Source: Methylophilaceae bacterium (GTDB lineage Bacteria > Pseudomonadota > Gammaproteobacteria > Burkholderiales > Methylophilaceae). Taken from it: 64,000 nucleotides of DNA. Under the pieces are notes generated by a model. The model saw only the letters and a program-made list of their open reading frames with translations, searched no databases and was not told the origin of the DNA. Position 1 is the stretch's first letter; every line of letters starts with the position of its first letter. Positions 41,099 to 53,216 of the stretch are shown one piece after another. Position numbers and translations under genes: made by a program. Where the stretch lies: positions 23,328-87,327 of the forward strand of contig JAFMCM010000002.1 of assembly GCA_017857755.1 (NCBI GenBank), in the 5' to 3' direction.

Positions 41099-41766
41099 TA
41101 ACTAACACCACCTAATAATGGGACGAATTTTACCGCCTCTAATTCTGTTTTTTTAAATTCACCGTTCAAACGTTCTATTAAATAAAGCGTTTGTGATGTC
41201 GTTCCGATAGGAATCACCATTCTGCCACCATCGCTTAGTTGCGCTAATAAATCTTGTGGCACATGGCTGGCCGCTGCTGTGACAATGATGCCATCAAATG
41301 GCGCATAATCAGCAAGACCTTCACTGCCATCGGCATGGTCCAGTTTTACATTGTTACATTTGAGCGTGCGTAAATGTGCGCGTGCTTTTAGTACTAGCGG
41401 CCGTATGCGTTCTAATGACAATACTTCGTTTGCAATGCGTGAAAGCACCGCTGTTTGGTAGCCACAGCCCGTTCCAATTTCTAATACTTTATGCAATATG
41501 CCACCATTACGCAACACTTCGGTCATGCGGGCAACAATATAGGGCTGTGAGATGGTTTGACCATAGCCAATAGGCAATGAAACATCTTCATATGCTCGGA
41601 TTGATAATGCTTCATCAACAAAGAGATGACGCGGAATATCACTGATGGCAGCTAGTGTCATTTCATCTGTGATGCCTTGTTCTCTTAAGCGCATTAACAT
41701 ACGGTCACGCGTGCGTGATGATGTCATGCCAATACCCGATTTTTTTGTTGAATGATTGAAGGCCAT
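41098..41766 (-). CDS. pcm: protein-L-isoaspartate O-methyltransferase
   Basis: A 222-residue SAM methyltransferase that starts repair of isoaspartyl residues. Signatures: [18 protein letters not shown] (68-85), [16 protein letters not shown] (93-108), and [17 protein letters not shown]. Length agrees with E. coli Pcm (208) plus a short N-terminal extension; a second ATG 13 codons in is possible. Its ATG abuts the surE stop (TAAATG), so the pair is coupled. Confidence 0.95.
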   Translation of the reverse strand: MAFNHSTKKSGIGMTSSRTRDRMLMRLREQGITDEMTLAAISDIPRHLFVDEALSIRAYEDVSLPIGYGQTISQPYIVARMTEVLRNGGILHKVLEIGTGCGYQTAVLSRIANEVLSLERIRPLVLKARAHLRTLKCNNVKLDHADGSEGLADYAPFDGIIVTAAASHVPQDLLAQLSDGGRMVIPIGTTSQTLYLIERLNGEFKKTELEAVKFVPLLGGVS

Positions 41767-42510
41767 TTAGTAGGTTAACCAATGCTTGATGACGGCTTGT
41801 TGTTCATGTTTTGTGAGGTCTGCATGAATAGGGGTGATTGAGACTTGGTTATTTGCAATCGCAAAGAAGTCTGTGCCTTCACCACCATCGTTAGGTTGGC
41901 CTGCTGCACCTATCCAATAAATTTTTTCACCACGTGGCGTATGCTGTTCAATCACGGGTTCGGCTTTATGTCGCTTGCCTAGTCTTGTCACTACGCGACC
42001 TTTAAGATGGTTGTAGGGCACGTCGGGCACGTTGACATTGAGTAATGCAGGACCTTGTAAGGGATTGCGTGCGTAATGTTCTACCAGTTCTACGGCGACC
42101 TTGGCTGCGGTTTCAAAATGCGTTGCATTATGCTGTGACATTGAGATGGCGATGGAAGGAATGCTGAGTAGATAGCCTTCCATTGCCGCAGCAACTGTGC
42201 CACTGTAGATGGTGTCATCTCCCATATTGGCACCGTCATTAATGCCAGAGATGACTAAATCAGGCATTTGTTGAATTAAGCCAGTGAGCGCAATATGAAC
42301 ACAATCCGTTGGGGTGCCGTTGATATAAAAGAAACCATTGTGTGCTTGTTTGACGGACAGGGGTCTGTCTAGGGTGAGTGAATTACTTGCGCCGCTTCGG
42401 TTGCGTTCAGGTGCAACTACAGTGATTTGTGCTATCTGACTCAGGTGGGAGGCTAAAGTGGCAATGCCTTCTGATAGATAGCCGTCATCATTAGAAATTA
42501 AAATTCGCAT
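41767..42510 (-). CDS. surE: 5'/3'-nucleotidase SurE
   Basis: A 247-residue phosphatase. It begins [16 protein letters not shown] with the metal-binding Asp pair at 8-9; [12 protein letters not shown] and [24 protein letters not shown] (partial core [11 protein letters not shown]) complete the site. In-frame codons continue 101 residues upstream across the next gene, but they match nothing and the ATG at 42510 agrees with the family's universal start. SurE hydrolyses nucleoside monophosphates and short polyphosphate under stress. Confidence 0.96.
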   Translation of the reverse strand: MRILISNDDGYLSEGIATLASHLSQIAQITVVAPERNRSGASNSLTLDRPLSVKQAHNGFFYINGTPTDCVHIALTGLIQQMPDLVISGINDGANMGDDTIYSGTVAAAMEGYLLSIPSIAISMSQHNATHFETAAKVAVELVEHYARNPLQGPALLNVNVPDVPYNHLKGRVVTRLGKRHKAEPVIEQHTPRGEKIYWIGAAGQPNDGGEGTDFFAIANNQVSITPIHADLTKHEQQAVIKHWLTY

Positions 42511-42524
42511 AGGGTCATTATAAA

Positions 42525-42878
42525 TTACAAGCTGCTCTTGCGCGTAAGACGCGCGTAAAAAATTGCACACAGAAAAAAGACTATGGTGAGTATGACCTCT
42601 AGCATGGCTAATTGCGCTGAGCGGCCTTGGTCTGCCCACGCTCTGACAACGCCTTCGATAAAGTAAAGCAAAATCAGCATGCTGGCCCATTGATAGGTAT
42701 AGCGCTTGCCACGCAAAATGCCAAATAGTGGCGCGAGGAGGGGTAAGGCTTTTAAAAAGAGCAAGGAGCCGCTGGCGTTCAGTGGGGACAGGATGATTTC
42801 CCATGCTAAGCATAATAAAATTAAAGCTACTAGGCTGATAGACGCGCCTAACTGTAGTTGTTTTGTTAAGCGCGACAT
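42525..42878 (-). CDS. DUF2069 family membrane protein
   Basis: A 117-residue protein with four hydrophobic helices and the DUF2069 pattern ([20 protein letters not shown] near 46-65, [12 protein letters not shown] near 72-83). Function unknown. It overlaps the HugZ-like gene by 13 nt and lies 14 nt before surE. Confidence 0.85.
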   Translation of the reverse strand: MSRLTKQLQLGASISLVALILLCLAWEIILSPLNASGSLLFLKALPLLAPLFGILRGKRYTYQWASMLILLYFIEGVVRAWADQGRSAQLAMLEVILTIVFFLCAIFYARLTRKSSL

Positions 42879-43567
42879 GTTTTTGCCATGGCCACTAAAG
42901 CCATTCTTGCTTCTTGCGCATTGCTAATGGCTTGTTCAAATGAAAAGCGCAATCGTTGACCAGTGTTATGACGCACATCAAATCCTAGGCTATCAATACC
43001 AATCATTTCAGCAGCGCTTGTTTCTATCTGGTGATAATGCTGGCAGTAGGCTTTTAAATGTTCGACATGGTCGATATTCATGTGTGAGATGATTGCCGTT
43101 TCTTCGATAAAGAGCGGGTTGCTTGGTATTTGAAAGTTTTCTCCTTCTATCCATCCCATTTTGCCAAAGCCTGCGATATAGCGTCCGTGGGTAATGTAGA
43201 GGGTATAGAAAGTGAAGTCATGCGCATCAAAGTAGGTGGTTGCTTGTGGCAGGTAGCGTAAATAGCGTGCGCGCATTAGTGCGTTATCTTTATCTGTTTG
43301 TTCTGCTTTGGCTAGCAGGGTGAGCCTTGCATTCGCTTGTAAATCATCCGCCTGATTAAATAGCAGTAATGAAACATGATTATTCTGAATGATGTTTTTG
43401 GTGTGTTCTGCCAAGCTGCTAATGAGAATGACGGGCATGCCTTGATGGTTTAATACAAATGGCGTGACTGAGCCGAAAGGGTAGTTTGGGTATTTCACCG
43501 AATGTGTAGAGAGAACCCCTGTTTGAGCGCTAAATAAAAACTGTTGGGCTTCTAAGCTAAGACGCAT
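42866..43567 (-). CDS. HugZ-like FMN-binding split-barrel protein
   Basis: A 233-residue protein. The N-terminal domain (about 1-145) is a pyridoxamine phosphate oxidase-like split barrel ([52 protein letters not shown] in parts). The C-terminal domain (about 150-230) is DUF2470-like ([20 protein letters not shown]). This order is that of HugZ/HutZ, linked to haem use, though many members are uncharacterised. The start is 1 nt from the wrbA stop, so the wrbA to nlpD run is nearly continuous. Confidence 0.82.
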   Translation of the reverse strand: MRLSLEAQQFLFSAQTGVLSTHSVKYPNYPFGSVTPFVLNHQGMPVILISSLAEHTKNIIQNNHVSLLLFNQADDLQANARLTLLAKAEQTDKDNALMRARYLRYLPQATTYFDAHDFTFYTLYITHGRYIAGFGKMGWIEGENFQIPSNPLFIEETAIISHMNIDHVEHLKAYCQHYHQIETSAAEMIGIDSLGFDVRHNTGQRLRFSFEQAISNAQEARMALVAMAKTCRA

Positions 43568-43568
43568 T

Positions 43569-45565
<1,997 letters not shown>

Positions 45566-45616
45566 CTAATCATAGTCACGCATTCTAAAGGCGTCATTTT
45601 ACCCTACATCGACAAG

Positions 45617-45664
45617 AGTCAAAAAGGAGAAACTAAAATAATATGCGTATCGTTCTTTTTGACT
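45617..45664. repeat. inverted repeat between prpD and purB
   Basis: Perfect 10-base arms AGTCAAAAAG (45617-45626) and CTTTTTGACT (45655-45664) are 28 bases apart, and a near match extends outward (ACAAG). It stands 23 nt after the prpD stop. It may be a large-loop terminator for the prp transcript or a protein site before purB. Confidence 0.4.
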
Positions 45665-45686
45665 TGTCTGATGGCGGGAATGCAGA

Positions 45687-47150
45687 CTAGTTGACCACAA
45701 GCATATCCACAAATGCACTGACGCTGGTGTTTTCAAGCTTGTTTTGATTCAAGCAAAGCGTTAACACTTCTGCTTGGGTTTTCTTGTCAAAGCGCCGTGC
45801 CAGATTGATTTTGAATTTTTTAACTAGTTCTGGGATGCCTTCCTCGCGACGACGACGATGACCGATGGGGTATTCAACAGCGACCTGAGTCGACTTTGTG
45901 CCGTCTTTAAAGAGGATTTGAACGGCGTTGGCGATGGATCGTTTTTCTGGATTGAGATAGTCAGCGGTATATTCGGCTTTTTCAACACAATGCATTTTTT
46001 CTCTAAGCGCATCAATTCTTGGGTCTGCTGCTGCGGCATCTTCGTAGTCGAGCGCGGTTAGATTGCCTTTTAATAAGCCGATAGCCGTCATGTATTGGAT
46101 GCAGTGGTCGCGGTCAGCAGGATTATCAAGCGGACCTGTTTTGTCGATAATGCGAATGGCGGATTCATGTGTAGTAATCACAATTTGATCGATTTGGGCA
46201 ATTTGATCTAGTGTCTGGAGTTTGTCTCCTATTTCTTGGTGTAATTGTAGTGCGCATTCTACTGCGGTTTGTGCATGGAATTCGGCTGGGAATGAGATCT
46301 TAAATAGCACCTGTTCCATGACATAGCTGCCATAAGGCCGTTGAAATTTAAAGGCGTTTCCTTTAAATAACACATCATAAAATCCCCAAGTTTTTGCTGT
46401 GAGTGCAGAAGGGTAGCCCATTTCACCTTGCATGGTCATCCAAGCGAGTCTTACCGCTCGGCTAGTTGCATCCCCTGCGGCCCATGATTTTCGAGAGCCA
46501 GTGTTGGGTGAGTGGCGATAGGTTCTTAAGCTTTGCCCATCAACAAAAGCGTTAGAGACGGCATTGATGATATCTTCTTTGTTACCGCCGAGTAATTTTG
46601 TCACTACCGCAGTGGAGGCAATTTTAACTAAGATAACATGGTCTAGGCCGACTTTGTTGAAGCTGTTTTCGAGGGCCAATACCCCTTGAATCTCATGTGC
46701 TTTAATCATTGCGGTCAGTACATCTTTAATGGTGAGTGGTGCTTTGCCTTCAGCCATGTTCTGACGAGATACATAGTCAGCAACTGCAAGAATGCCACCA
46801 AGATTATCTGATGGATGTCCCCATTCAGCCGCTAGCCAAGTGTCATTAAAGTCCAGCCAGCGTATCATGGCGCCGATATTAAAGGCGGCTAAGATAGGGT
46901 CTAATTGATAATGTGTTCCTGGTACCTTTGACCCGTTTGGCACTACCGTACCTGGGATAACGGGGCCTAGTAGCTTTTTGCAAGCGGGGTAGTCTAGCGC
47001 TTCGAAGCCGCAGCCCAGTGTGTCTATTAAACAATTGCGCGCGGTATCAAAGGCCTCAGCTGATTGGATTTCAACATCAGCGACGTAGTTGGCAATATCG
47101 ACGATGACTTGGTCGGGCGCGGGTCTTACATTAGAAATATGGGCACTCAT
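45687..47150 (-). CDS. prpD: 2-methylcitrate dehydratase
   Basis: A 487-residue MmgE/PrpD family enzyme. Very close throughout to E. coli PrpD (483): [20 protein letters not shown] (35-54), [36 protein letters not shown] and [12 protein letters not shown]. It dehydrates 2-methylcitrate to 2-methyl-cis-aconitate in the methylcitrate cycle. It is the last gene of the minus-strand unit, 72 nt after prpC. The following rehydration is expected from AcnB at the far end of the island. Confidence 0.96.
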   Translation of the reverse strand: MSAHISNVRPAPDQVIVDIANYVADVEIQSAEAFDTARNCLIDTLGCGFEALDYPACKKLLGPVIPGTVVPNGSKVPGTHYQLDPILAAFNIGAMIRWLDFNDTWLAAEWGHPSDNLGGILAVADYVSRQNMAEGKAPLTIKDVLTAMIKAHEIQGVLALENSFNKVGLDHVILVKIASTAVVTKLLGGNKEDIINAVSNAFVDGQSLRTYRHSPNTGSRKSWAAGDATSRAVRLAWMTMQGEMGYPSALTAKTWGFYDVLFKGNAFKFQRPYGSYVMEQVLFKISFPAEFHAQTAVECALQLHQEIGDKLQTLDQIAQIDQIVITTHESAIRIIDKTGPLDNPADRDHCIQYMTAIGLLKGNLTALDYEDAAAADPRIDALREKMHCVEKAEYTADYLNPEKRSIANAVQILFKDGTKSTQVAVEYPIGHRRRREEGIPELVKKFKINLARRFDKKTQAEVLTLCLNQNKLENTSVSAFVDMLVVN

Positions 47151-47222
47151 GGTTAATTAGTCTTTCAATGGATGATTAATTGTTGGCTTTATCATTTCCG
47201 TAGGTGGAAAGCGCGATAATGC

Positions 47223-48380
47223 TTATCTTTTGTTTAAGGGCACGAACGGTCGATTTTCTGGCCCTGTATACGCTGCATTTGGCCGAATAATTTTATTGTC
47301 CTTGCGTTGTTCTATGACATGGGCAACCCAGCCAGTGGTGCGCGCAATCACAAAAATTGGCGTAAACATGCTCGTGGGGATGCCCATCATGTGATAACTC
47401 GACGCGCTGTACCAATCTAAGTTGGGGAACATTTTTTTCTCACGCCACATGGTGGCTTCTATGCGAGCAGAGATATCAAACAGTGTCATATTGCCGTTGT
47501 CTTCGCTTAATTTGCGACTCACTTCTTTAATAGATTCGTTTCTTGGGTCTGAGATGGTGTAAACGGGGTGGCCAAAGCCGATAATGATTTCTTTTTGCGC
47601 CATCCGTGCCAAGATATCTGCTTCGGCTTCATCCGCGGTTTGATAGCGGCTGATGATTTCCATTGCTGCTTCGTTGGCGCCGCCATGTTTGGCACCGCGG
47701 AGTGCGCCTATGGCGCCAGTGATGCAGCTATATAAGTCAGACAAAGTGCCTGCAATCACGCGTGCGGTGAAGGTGCTGGCATTAAATTCGTGTTCTGCAT
47801 AGAGCACCAGCGAAGTATTCATGGCATCAATATGCAGTTGGTTTGGTTTTTTGCCATGTAGTAAATGTAAAAAGTGTGCTGCAATACTGTCATCATCGGT
47901 TTCAACGGCTATGCGTTTTCCGTGATGACTAAAGTGATACCAATATAATAAAACAGATCCAAAACAAGCGATGAGTCGATCGCCTAATAGCGTGGCATCA
48001 TCAATATTGCGGTCAGCTGCTTCAGGTTCTAGCGTGCCTAGCATCGCACATCCTGTCCGCATGACATCCATTGGGTGGGCGTCTTTAGGAATTTGTTCGA
48101 GTACCGTTTTTAGTGCCGCTGGCAATCCGCGCAATTTTTTTAGTTTTGCGTGGTATGCGGTTAATTGTTCTTGGTTGGGCAGTTCTCCATGCATCAGTAG
48201 ATAAGCGACTTCTTCAAAAGTGGCATGTTGAGCTAGTTCAGTAATGTCATAGCCACGATAGTGCAAGTCGTTACCCGTATGACCGACGGTACAAACGGCC
48301 GTTGTGCCAGCACTAACGCCAGCTAATGCAACGCCTTTTTTCTTGTTGGGTGTTTGTGTTGTTGCGGTAGTGGCACTCAT
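47223..48380 (-). CDS. prpC: 2-methylcitrate synthase
   Basis: A 385-residue citrate-synthase-fold enzyme. It condenses propionyl-CoA and oxaloacetate. Features: [19 protein letters not shown] near 32-50, [12 protein letters not shown] with an active-site His, and [15 protein letters not shown] with the second His. The short length and its place between prpB and prpD point to PrpC rather than the longer GltA. Activity with acetyl-CoA is common for the family, so it could also make citrate. It starts 2 nt after prpB. Confidence 0.95.
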   Translation of the reverse strand: MSATTATTQTPNKKKGVALAGVSAGTTAVCTVGHTGNDLHYRGYDITELAQHATFEEVAYLLMHGELPNQEQLTAYHAKLKKLRGLPAALKTVLEQIPKDAHPMDVMRTGCAMLGTLEPEAADRNIDDATLLGDRLIACFGSVLLYWYHFSHHGKRIAVETDDDSIAAHFLHLLHGKKPNQLHIDAMNTSLVLYAEHEFNASTFTARVIAGTLSDLYSCITGAIGALRGAKHGGANEAAMEIISRYQTADEAEADILARMAQKEIIIGFGHPVYTISDPRNESIKEVSRKLSEDNGNMTLFDISARIEATMWREKKMFPNLDWYSASSYHMMGIPTSMFTPIFVIARTTGWVAHVIEQRKDNKIIRPNAAYTGPENRPFVPLNKR

Positions 48381-48382
48381 GT

Positions 48383-49270
48383 TTATCCTCCTGCTTTTTT
48401 ATATAATGCGTCTAATTTTTGCTCAAATGCGTGATAACCAAGATGGTCATATAAATCCATGCGCGACTGCATTCGATCCAACACGTTTTGTTGAGTACCG
48501 TCCGCTTTAATGCCTTGGTAGACTTCGAGTGCGGCTTGGTTCATCGCGCGAAATGCTGATAATGGGTAAAGCACCATGCTGACGTCGGCACTCGCAAGTT
48601 CGTCAACTGTAAATAAGGGTGTAGAGCCAAACTCTGTGATATTGGCCAACACCGGCACTTTGACAGCGTCAACAAATTGCTGGTACATGCTCAATTCTGT
48701 CATGGCTTCAGGAAAAATCATATCGGCACCCGCTTCTACACAGGCGCATGCGCGGTCAATCGCTGATTGCAGTCCTTCAACCGCTAAGGCATCCGTTCTG
48801 GCCATGACAACAAAGTCATCAGTTGGTTTGGCATCGACGGCAGCTTTGATGCGGTCTACCATCTCTTCTAAGCTCACAATCGCTTTATTGGGCCGGTGTC
48901 CACAACGTTTTGCGCTAACTTGATCTTCGATATGCACCGCTGCTGCGCCTGCTTTAGCAATGCTTTTTACGCTACGGGCAATATTAAATGCACCGCCAAA
49001 CCCTGTATCAATGTCCACCAATAAAGGTGTATCGACGGCATCGGTAATGCGACGAACATCAATTAATACATCTTCTAAGCCAGAGATGCCTAAATCTGGC
49101 AAGCCAAGTGAGCCAGCTGCAACACCGCCGCCTGATAGGTAAATCGCCTTAAAACCAGATTGGGTGGCCAGCATGGCGTGATAGGCATTAATCGCGCCTA
49201 TGATTTGTAATGGTTTTTCTAAACTTAGGGCCTGACGAAAGCGGGCGCCTGCGGTCATTTGTTGTGTCAT
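48383..49270 (-). CDS. prpB: 2-methylisocitrate lyase
   Basis: A 295-residue member of the isocitrate lyase/PEP mutase family. The catalytic KRCGH is present ([12 protein letters not shown] near 120), and [16 protein letters not shown] and [12 protein letters not shown] carry metal and substrate residues. The size equals E. coli PrpB (296). It cleaves 2-methylisocitrate to pyruvate and succinate. I chose ATG at 49270 with AAAGG before it; 14 upstream in-frame codons overlap the preceding gene. It is 1 nt after the CitE-like gene's stop. Confidence 0.96.
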   Translation of the reverse strand: MTQQMTAGARFRQALSLEKPLQIIGAINAYHAMLATQSGFKAIYLSGGGVAAGSLGLPDLGISGLEDVLIDVRRITDAVDTPLLVDIDTGFGGAFNIARSVKSIAKAGAAAVHIEDQVSAKRCGHRPNKAIVSLEEMVDRIKAAVDAKPTDDFVVMARTDALAVEGLQSAIDRACACVEAGADMIFPEAMTELSMYQQFVDAVKVPVLANITEFGSTPLFTVDELASADVSMVLYPLSAFRAMNQAALEVYQGIKADGTQQNVLDRMQSRMDLYDHLGYHAFEQKLDALYKKAGG

Positions 49271-49271
49271 A

Positions 49272-50297
49272 TTAAGCCTTTGATGCCATAAAGAAGGCAT
49301 GATTTGCTTCATCTGAAATGCTCACGCCAGTTATTTTTGCTTTTTGCAGTATTTCCCAGAAGTAGCGGTAAGTCGCTCTATCATGCAATTCACCTGCATA
49401 TTGAATGGGGCCCCAGTTCGCAGCTTGTGCAGCCAGTAAAATATTCGCCGCATCAGCCACTTCATCAAAGTTTGGCTTCATGGCATCGACAATGGCTTGT
49501 ATTTGCGTGGGGTAGATGCTCCACATGCGCATAAATCCAAACTCGTTTCTAGCGCGGCTTGCATCGCTAAACGTTGTTTCTGTATTTTTCAAGTCTAGCG
49601 TGACGTTATGAGCAGGCACAACGCCATTGGCTAAAGCGGCAGCAACGATTTCTGCTTTTGCGCGCACCAACAAACGATGTTCGAATTGACCTGGGCTACG
49701 CATGGCGCTGGCTGGAATGGCGCCGTTATGGGCGCTTACAAAATCCATTAACCCAAAATCTAAGACTTGTAGCCAAGGAAGGGCGGCTATTTGATGGACT
49801 TGGTTTAGTGCACCATGTGTTTCAATCAGAACATGAATGGGGATGATGCGCGTTATACCGTTTAATACGGCTGTTTTTTGAATATAGGAAATCATTTCCT
49901 GCGCTTGGCTAAGTTCGGTACATTTGGGAATGGTGATGTAACTTAAGACTGCGCCAGCGCCACTAACCAAAATATCAATGTCTTGTTTCCAAGCAGGGTG
50001 GGTGTAGTCATGGATACGTGCACCAGCCATCTGGTGCACGTTGGCTGCTGAGGTTAATACGCGTACAATCATTTCAGCATGTTCGCGTTCTTGGCCACTT
50101 GCTGCGCCATCTTCACAATCACAGGTAATATCAAAAACACTGCCTATACTGTCTTGTAGGGACATTGCTTTTAAAATAAGCTTTTCACTGCCAGCAAAAT
50201 GCTCACAGGCGGGGATTAATGGAAACGGCTTCTCGCCACCAAATAATGCCTCGTTTGGGTGGACTTTGTTGATTTGTTCTACATTATTTTCTACCAT
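49272..50297 (-). CDS. HpcH/HpaI-CitE family lyase, candidate methylmalyl-/malyl-CoA lyase
   Basis: A 341-residue CitE-like TIM-barrel protein. Metal and substrate residues look intact: acidic DCEDGAA near 60 (as LEDS in malyl-CoA lyases), Glu in [11 protein letters not shown], and Asp in [12 protein letters not shown]. The family splits or forms (methyl)malyl-CoA, citramalyl-CoA and similar C-C bonds. The gene lies between a mesaconyl-CoA hydratase (1 nt upstream) and prpB (1 nt downstream), which points to methylmalyl-CoA cleavage to propionyl-CoA and glyoxylate. Alternatives are malyl-CoA or citramalyl-CoA lyase. A relative of this size is often found beside sdh/mdh in betaproteobacteria, so the reaction is not certain. 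Confidence 0.8.
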   Translation of the reverse strand: MVENNVEQINKVHPNEALFGGEKPFPLIPACEHFAGSEKLILKAMSLQDSIGSVFDITCDCEDGAASGQEREHAEMIVRVLTSAANVHQMAGARIHDYTHPAWKQDIDILVSGAGAVLSYITIPKCTELSQAQEMISYIQKTAVLNGITRIIPIHVLIETHGALNQVHQIAALPWLQVLDFGLMDFVSAHNGAIPASAMRSPGQFEHRLLVRAKAEIVAAALANGVVPAHNVTLDLKNTETTFSDASRARNEFGFMRMWSIYPTQIQAIVDAMKPNFDEVADAANILLAAQAANWGPIQYAGELHDRATYRYFWEILQKAKITGVSISDEANHAFFMASKA

Positions 50298-50298
50298 A

Positions 50299-51366
50299 TT
50301 ATTCTCCTCTTCGCGGCATTGCCACGGTGTAATCTAAATCTAATACCACATTCGGGTGATCGCTTGTCTCTGATTTGAATGCGTCTAATTCGCTTGGTAA
50401 GCAATCTTTAATACCAATCATACGTAGTCTTAATGCGCCCATGTCGTCTCTGCCAGGCAGGGTATATTTGTCAATCACTTCTGTTGCGCAGTAAATGGTG
50501 TCGCCTGCAAAGCTCGGATTGGCATGTGTCCCTGCATTAATCGCTAAAATTGTCAGTGCATTTTCTAGCCCTTCAAAACTGAGGGCGCGACAGAGTGAAA
50601 TCACGACGCCGCCATAGACTAAGCGTTGACCAAAGCTGGATTGCTTCATTAGATAATCATCAAAATGTAAGCGTGCATTATTTTGATATAAGCGTGTGGC
50701 TAATGTATGTTCGGCAGGGTTGATGGTTGCGCCAGCAACGTGATTAATGCGTTCTCCAGCCTGATAGTCTTCCCAATAATACTGGCCGCCAGTTGCATTT
50801 GATATTTCATGATGTGCTTTGAAGTAAGGCGGTAAATGCATATCCTCAATCCTAACTTGGTTGGGCAAGTCTGGAATCACCGGCTTTGGTGCAGCGACGT
50901 TGAGCGCATTTTTATGCACCATCACCCAGCGCACCCAACTCAGCACCACGATATTTTGTTGATTCGTGGTGGTCGAGCGTACCCAAACAACACCGCTTTT
51001 GCCGTTTGAGTTTTGTTTGAGCCCTATCACTTGGCTGGAGGTGTGTAAGGTGTCGCCAACAAAGATGGGGTGTAAAAAACGCACATCGGCATAACCTAAA
51101 TTGGCAACGGCGTTAATCGAAATGTCGGGTACTGTTTTGCCAAAAGCAATGTGAAAAGCGAGCAAGTCGTCAATTGGCGTTGAGTGGTAGCCTAAGCTAT
51201 TGGCAAATGGTGTGCTGCAATGCATTGGGTTTCTTGCACCAGTGAGCGCGATATAAAGTGATGCGTCTCCAGCTGTGATTGTGCGCGGGGTGGCATGATG
51301 GATGACTTGATTTAAGACAAAGTCTTCAAAAAAGCGACCTGGATTTACTTTGGTTTTATGGTTCAT
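50299..51366 (-). CDS. mesaconyl-CoA hydratase / methylmalyl-CoA dehydratase (double MaoC)
   Basis: A 355-residue protein with two tandem hot-dog (MaoC) halves (about 10-155 and 190-350). The N-terminus VNPGRFFEDFVLNQVIHH, FGKTVPDISINAVANLGYA and NSNGKSGVVWVRS are, from memory, the Mcd/Mch family of the ethylmalonyl-CoA pathway and 3-hydroxypropionate bicycle. The C-terminal half has HLATRLYQNNARLHFD-type segment (LATRLYQNNARLHFDDY) and AINAGTHANPSFAGDTIY. It interconverts mesaconyl-C1-CoA and erythro-beta-methylmalyl-CoA. It sits in one operon with two CitE-like genes and prpBCD, so its product should feed or draw on propionyl-CoA and glyoxylate. Confidence 0.88.
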   Translation of the reverse strand: MNHKTKVNPGRFFEDFVLNQVIHHATPRTITAGDASLYIALTGARNPMHCSTPFANSLGYHSTPIDDLLAFHIAFGKTVPDISINAVANLGYADVRFLHPIFVGDTLHTSSQVIGLKQNSNGKSGVVWVRSTTTNQQNIVVLSWVRWVMVHKNALNVAAPKPVIPDLPNQVRIEDMHLPPYFKAHHEISNATGGQYYWEDYQAGERINHVAGATINPAEHTLATRLYQNNARLHFDDYLMKQSSFGQRLVYGGVVISLCRALSFEGLENALTILAINAGTHANPSFAGDTIYCATEVIDKYTLPGRDDMGALRLRMIGIKDCLPSELDAFKSETSDHPNVVLDLDYTVAMPRRGE

Positions 51367-51367
51367 A

Positions 51368-52249
51368 TTAGATGTATTCTTCTTCCAATTCGGTAATTAA
51401 GTCATGCTTTTTTAATAGGCGCGCCGCTGCTTCAACGTGGTGATGCTCAACTAATTTGTTATCGACGACGACTGTGCCTTGACCAGATTCATTGGCTTCT
51501 TTTAACGCGGCGATAATGTGACGGGCTTCTTTTACTTCGGCTGCTTTTGGTGTGTATGCATCATTGCTATAAGCAATTTGGGCTGGATGTAGAAGTGATT
51601 TACCATCAAAGCCCATGTCGCGACCAAGCCGGCAAGCATACTCAAATGAGTGCATGTCATTGAAATTGCTATTGGTACCGTCCACAACGCAGCGGCCATA
51701 TGCGCGCGCCGCTAAGATGACTAATGAGAGGGCAGTGAGTATGGCGCTTCTTTCATGCGTGGCTTTCGCATGTAGCTGAGAAGTTAATTCAGCGGTGCCG
51801 ACCAACATGCAAACGATTCGATCGCTTGCGGATGCAATTTCTTTTGCATTGAGTACAGCAATCGGACTTTCTATCATCACCATGATGGGCATTTGGCCAC
51901 CGCCAGCAGCATCTAACGCCGCTAATGCTTGATGTACATTAGCAGCCGATTCTATGTGATGGAAGAGTATGGCATCAGCGCCAATATTAGCGACAGCCTT
52001 AATATCGTCAGCTCCCCAAATGGAGTCTAGTTTATTTACCCGAACTATTACTTCGCGCGAACCATAGCCACCTTTTTTAATGGCAGCGACAATGTTATGA
52101 CGAGATTCTATTTTTGCGTCTACTAGAATAGGGTCACCTAAATCCAAAATCACGCTATCTGCTGCAAGCGTGCGCGCGCGGTCTAAATAATGCGGATTGC
52201 AACCAGGGACATAAAGTACTGATCTACGAGGGCGGTAACAATGTTCCAT
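51368..52249 (-). CDS. CitE-like protein with altered active-site residues
   Basis: A 293-residue CitE/malyl-CoA lyase-like protein: RPRRSVLYVPGCNPHYLDRA (6-25), MIESPIAVLNAKEIA with the first metal Glu, and GFDGKSLLHPAQI near 218-230. Two usual catalytic positions differ. The loop normally reading LEDxVxP is LGDPILVDAK, and the second metal Asp (GxxDLA) is Glu in GTAELTSQL. It may be an altered lyase, a thioesterase like the Mcl2-type malyl-CoA thioesterase, or a subunit without activity. It is the first gene after a consensus promoter and lies 1 nt before the mesaconyl-CoA hydratase gene. Confidence 0.8.
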   Translation of the reverse strand: MEHCYRPRRSVLYVPGCNPHYLDRARTLAADSVILDLGDPILVDAKIESRHNIVAAIKKGGYGSREVIVRVNKLDSIWGADDIKAVANIGADAILFHHIESAANVHQALAALDAAGGGQMPIMVMIESPIAVLNAKEIASASDRIVCMLVGTAELTSQLHAKATHERSAILTALSLVILAARAYGRCVVDGTNSNFNDMHSFEYACRLGRDMGFDGKSLLHPAQIAYSNDAYTPKAAEVKEARHIIAALKEANESGQGTVVVDNKLVEHHHVEAAARLLKKHDLITELEEEYI

Positions 52250-52283
52250 AAATTATGTTCAGCCAGAAAATAAAGATGACCTG

Positions 52284-52313
52284 ATTATATAGGCGACTTT
52301 CTGAAACTGTCAA
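52284..52313 (-). promoter_or_regulatory. consensus sigma-70 promoter of the prp unit
   Basis: On the minus strand TTGACA (52308-52313) is followed after 18 bases by TATAAT (52284-52289). Both hexamers are perfect. Transcription would start about 25 nt before the CitE-like start at 52249. The GntR-type dyad lies 5 bases upstream of the -35. Confidence 0.85.
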
Positions 52314-52317
52314 CATT

Positions 52318-52340
52318 TATCTTATGTCTTATATAAGATA
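52318..52340. promoter_or_regulatory. candidate GntR operator
   Basis: Arms TATCTTAT (52318-52325) and ATAAGATA (52333-52340) with a 7-base spacer contain an inner perfect palindrome TCTTATATAAGA (52327-52338). It is in the divergent gap before gntR, next to the prp promoter. Autoregulation and control of both units is inferred from position. Confidence 0.6.
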
Positions 52341-52443
52341 TAAAACACTAGACTATTTATTTCTGCTATGTTTTAATAATCCCAACGAGCAAAGCATGCC
52401 TATAAAGTGAGCATATTAAAAAATGAATAAAGGATTAAATGTG

Positions 52444-53175
52444 ATGGCAGATATTGGTTCTCCAAACTACAGACCATTGTATGAGCAAATAAAAGTGTTA
52501 CTGACACAGAGTTTGATTGGTGGAGAGTGGCGCCCAGGCGACATTATTCCGAGTGAGATTGATTTGGCTGGGCGTTATAAAGTGAGTCAAGGTACGGTGC
52601 GTAAAGCGATTGATAGCCTTGCTAGTGAAAACATTTTAATTCGTCGTCAAGGCAAGGGCACTTATGTTGCTACACATAATGAAGAGGATGTTAAGTTGCG
52701 ATTTTTGCGATTAACGGCTGCTAATGGGCAAAAAGAAGTGCTAAAAAGTGAGCAAATTTCATTTAAAAAAATCAAAGCAGACGCGCGTAAAGCGACTATC
52801 TTGCAAGTCAAAGCAGGTTCTTCATTAATCGAGGTGAAGCGATTGTTAGCCTTTTCTGGTCGGCCGTTGATTTATGACCATATTGCCATTCCTGCCGCAT
52901 CGTTTAAAGGTCTTAATGCGACACGTATAGAAGAAAATAATGGCTCTATGTACAGTATGTATGAAACTGAATTTGGTGTACGTATGATTCGTGCAGAAGA
53001 AAGACTAACAGCAATCGCAGCGACTGCTGAAGTTGCTGAAGCGTTACATTTAGAGATTGGTGCGCCGCTATTGAGTATAGAGCGGGTTTCATACACCTAT
53101 GGTGATAAACCAATGGAATGGCGTTTAGGCTTATGTTTGACAGATGACCATCATTATATGAGTGAGCTAGAGTAG
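52444..53175 (+). CDS. GntR family regulator, HutC/UTRA subfamily
   Basis: A 243-residue repressor-type protein. The winged helix-turn-helix occupies about 8-70 (YRPLYEQIKVLLTQSL, IPSEIDLAGRYKVSQGTVRK, RRQGKGTYV) and a UTRA ligand-binding domain about 85-235. Members sense sugars, amino acids or organic acids. I chose ATG 52444 because AAAGGA lies 9 nt upstream; an ATG seven codons earlier lacks a ribosome site. It is the divergent partner of the prp unit and the first gene of the mae-sdh-fum-acn unit, which makes it the likely regulator of the island. An effector such as 2-methylcitrate or a propionyl metabolite is a guess. Confidence 0.9.
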   Translation: MADIGSPNYRPLYEQIKVLLTQSLIGGEWRPGDIIPSEIDLAGRYKVSQGTVRKAIDSLASENILIRRQGKGTYVATHNEEDVKLRFLRLTAANGQKEVLKSEQISFKKIKADARKATILQVKAGSSLIEVKRLLAFSGRPLIYDHIAIPAASFKGLNATRIEENNGSMYSMYETEFGVRMIRAEERLTAIAATAEVAEALHLEIGAPLLSIERVSYTYGDKPMEWRLGLCLTDDHHYMSELE

Positions 53176-53216
53176 GGATTTTTGTTAATCATGTATCTAG
53201 AGAGGATGAACCAGCG

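Noticed and set aside
42511..42813. 101-residue N-terminal extension of SurE
   Set aside because: SurE proteins start directly at MRILxSNDDG; the extension overlaps the DUF2069 gene in another frame.
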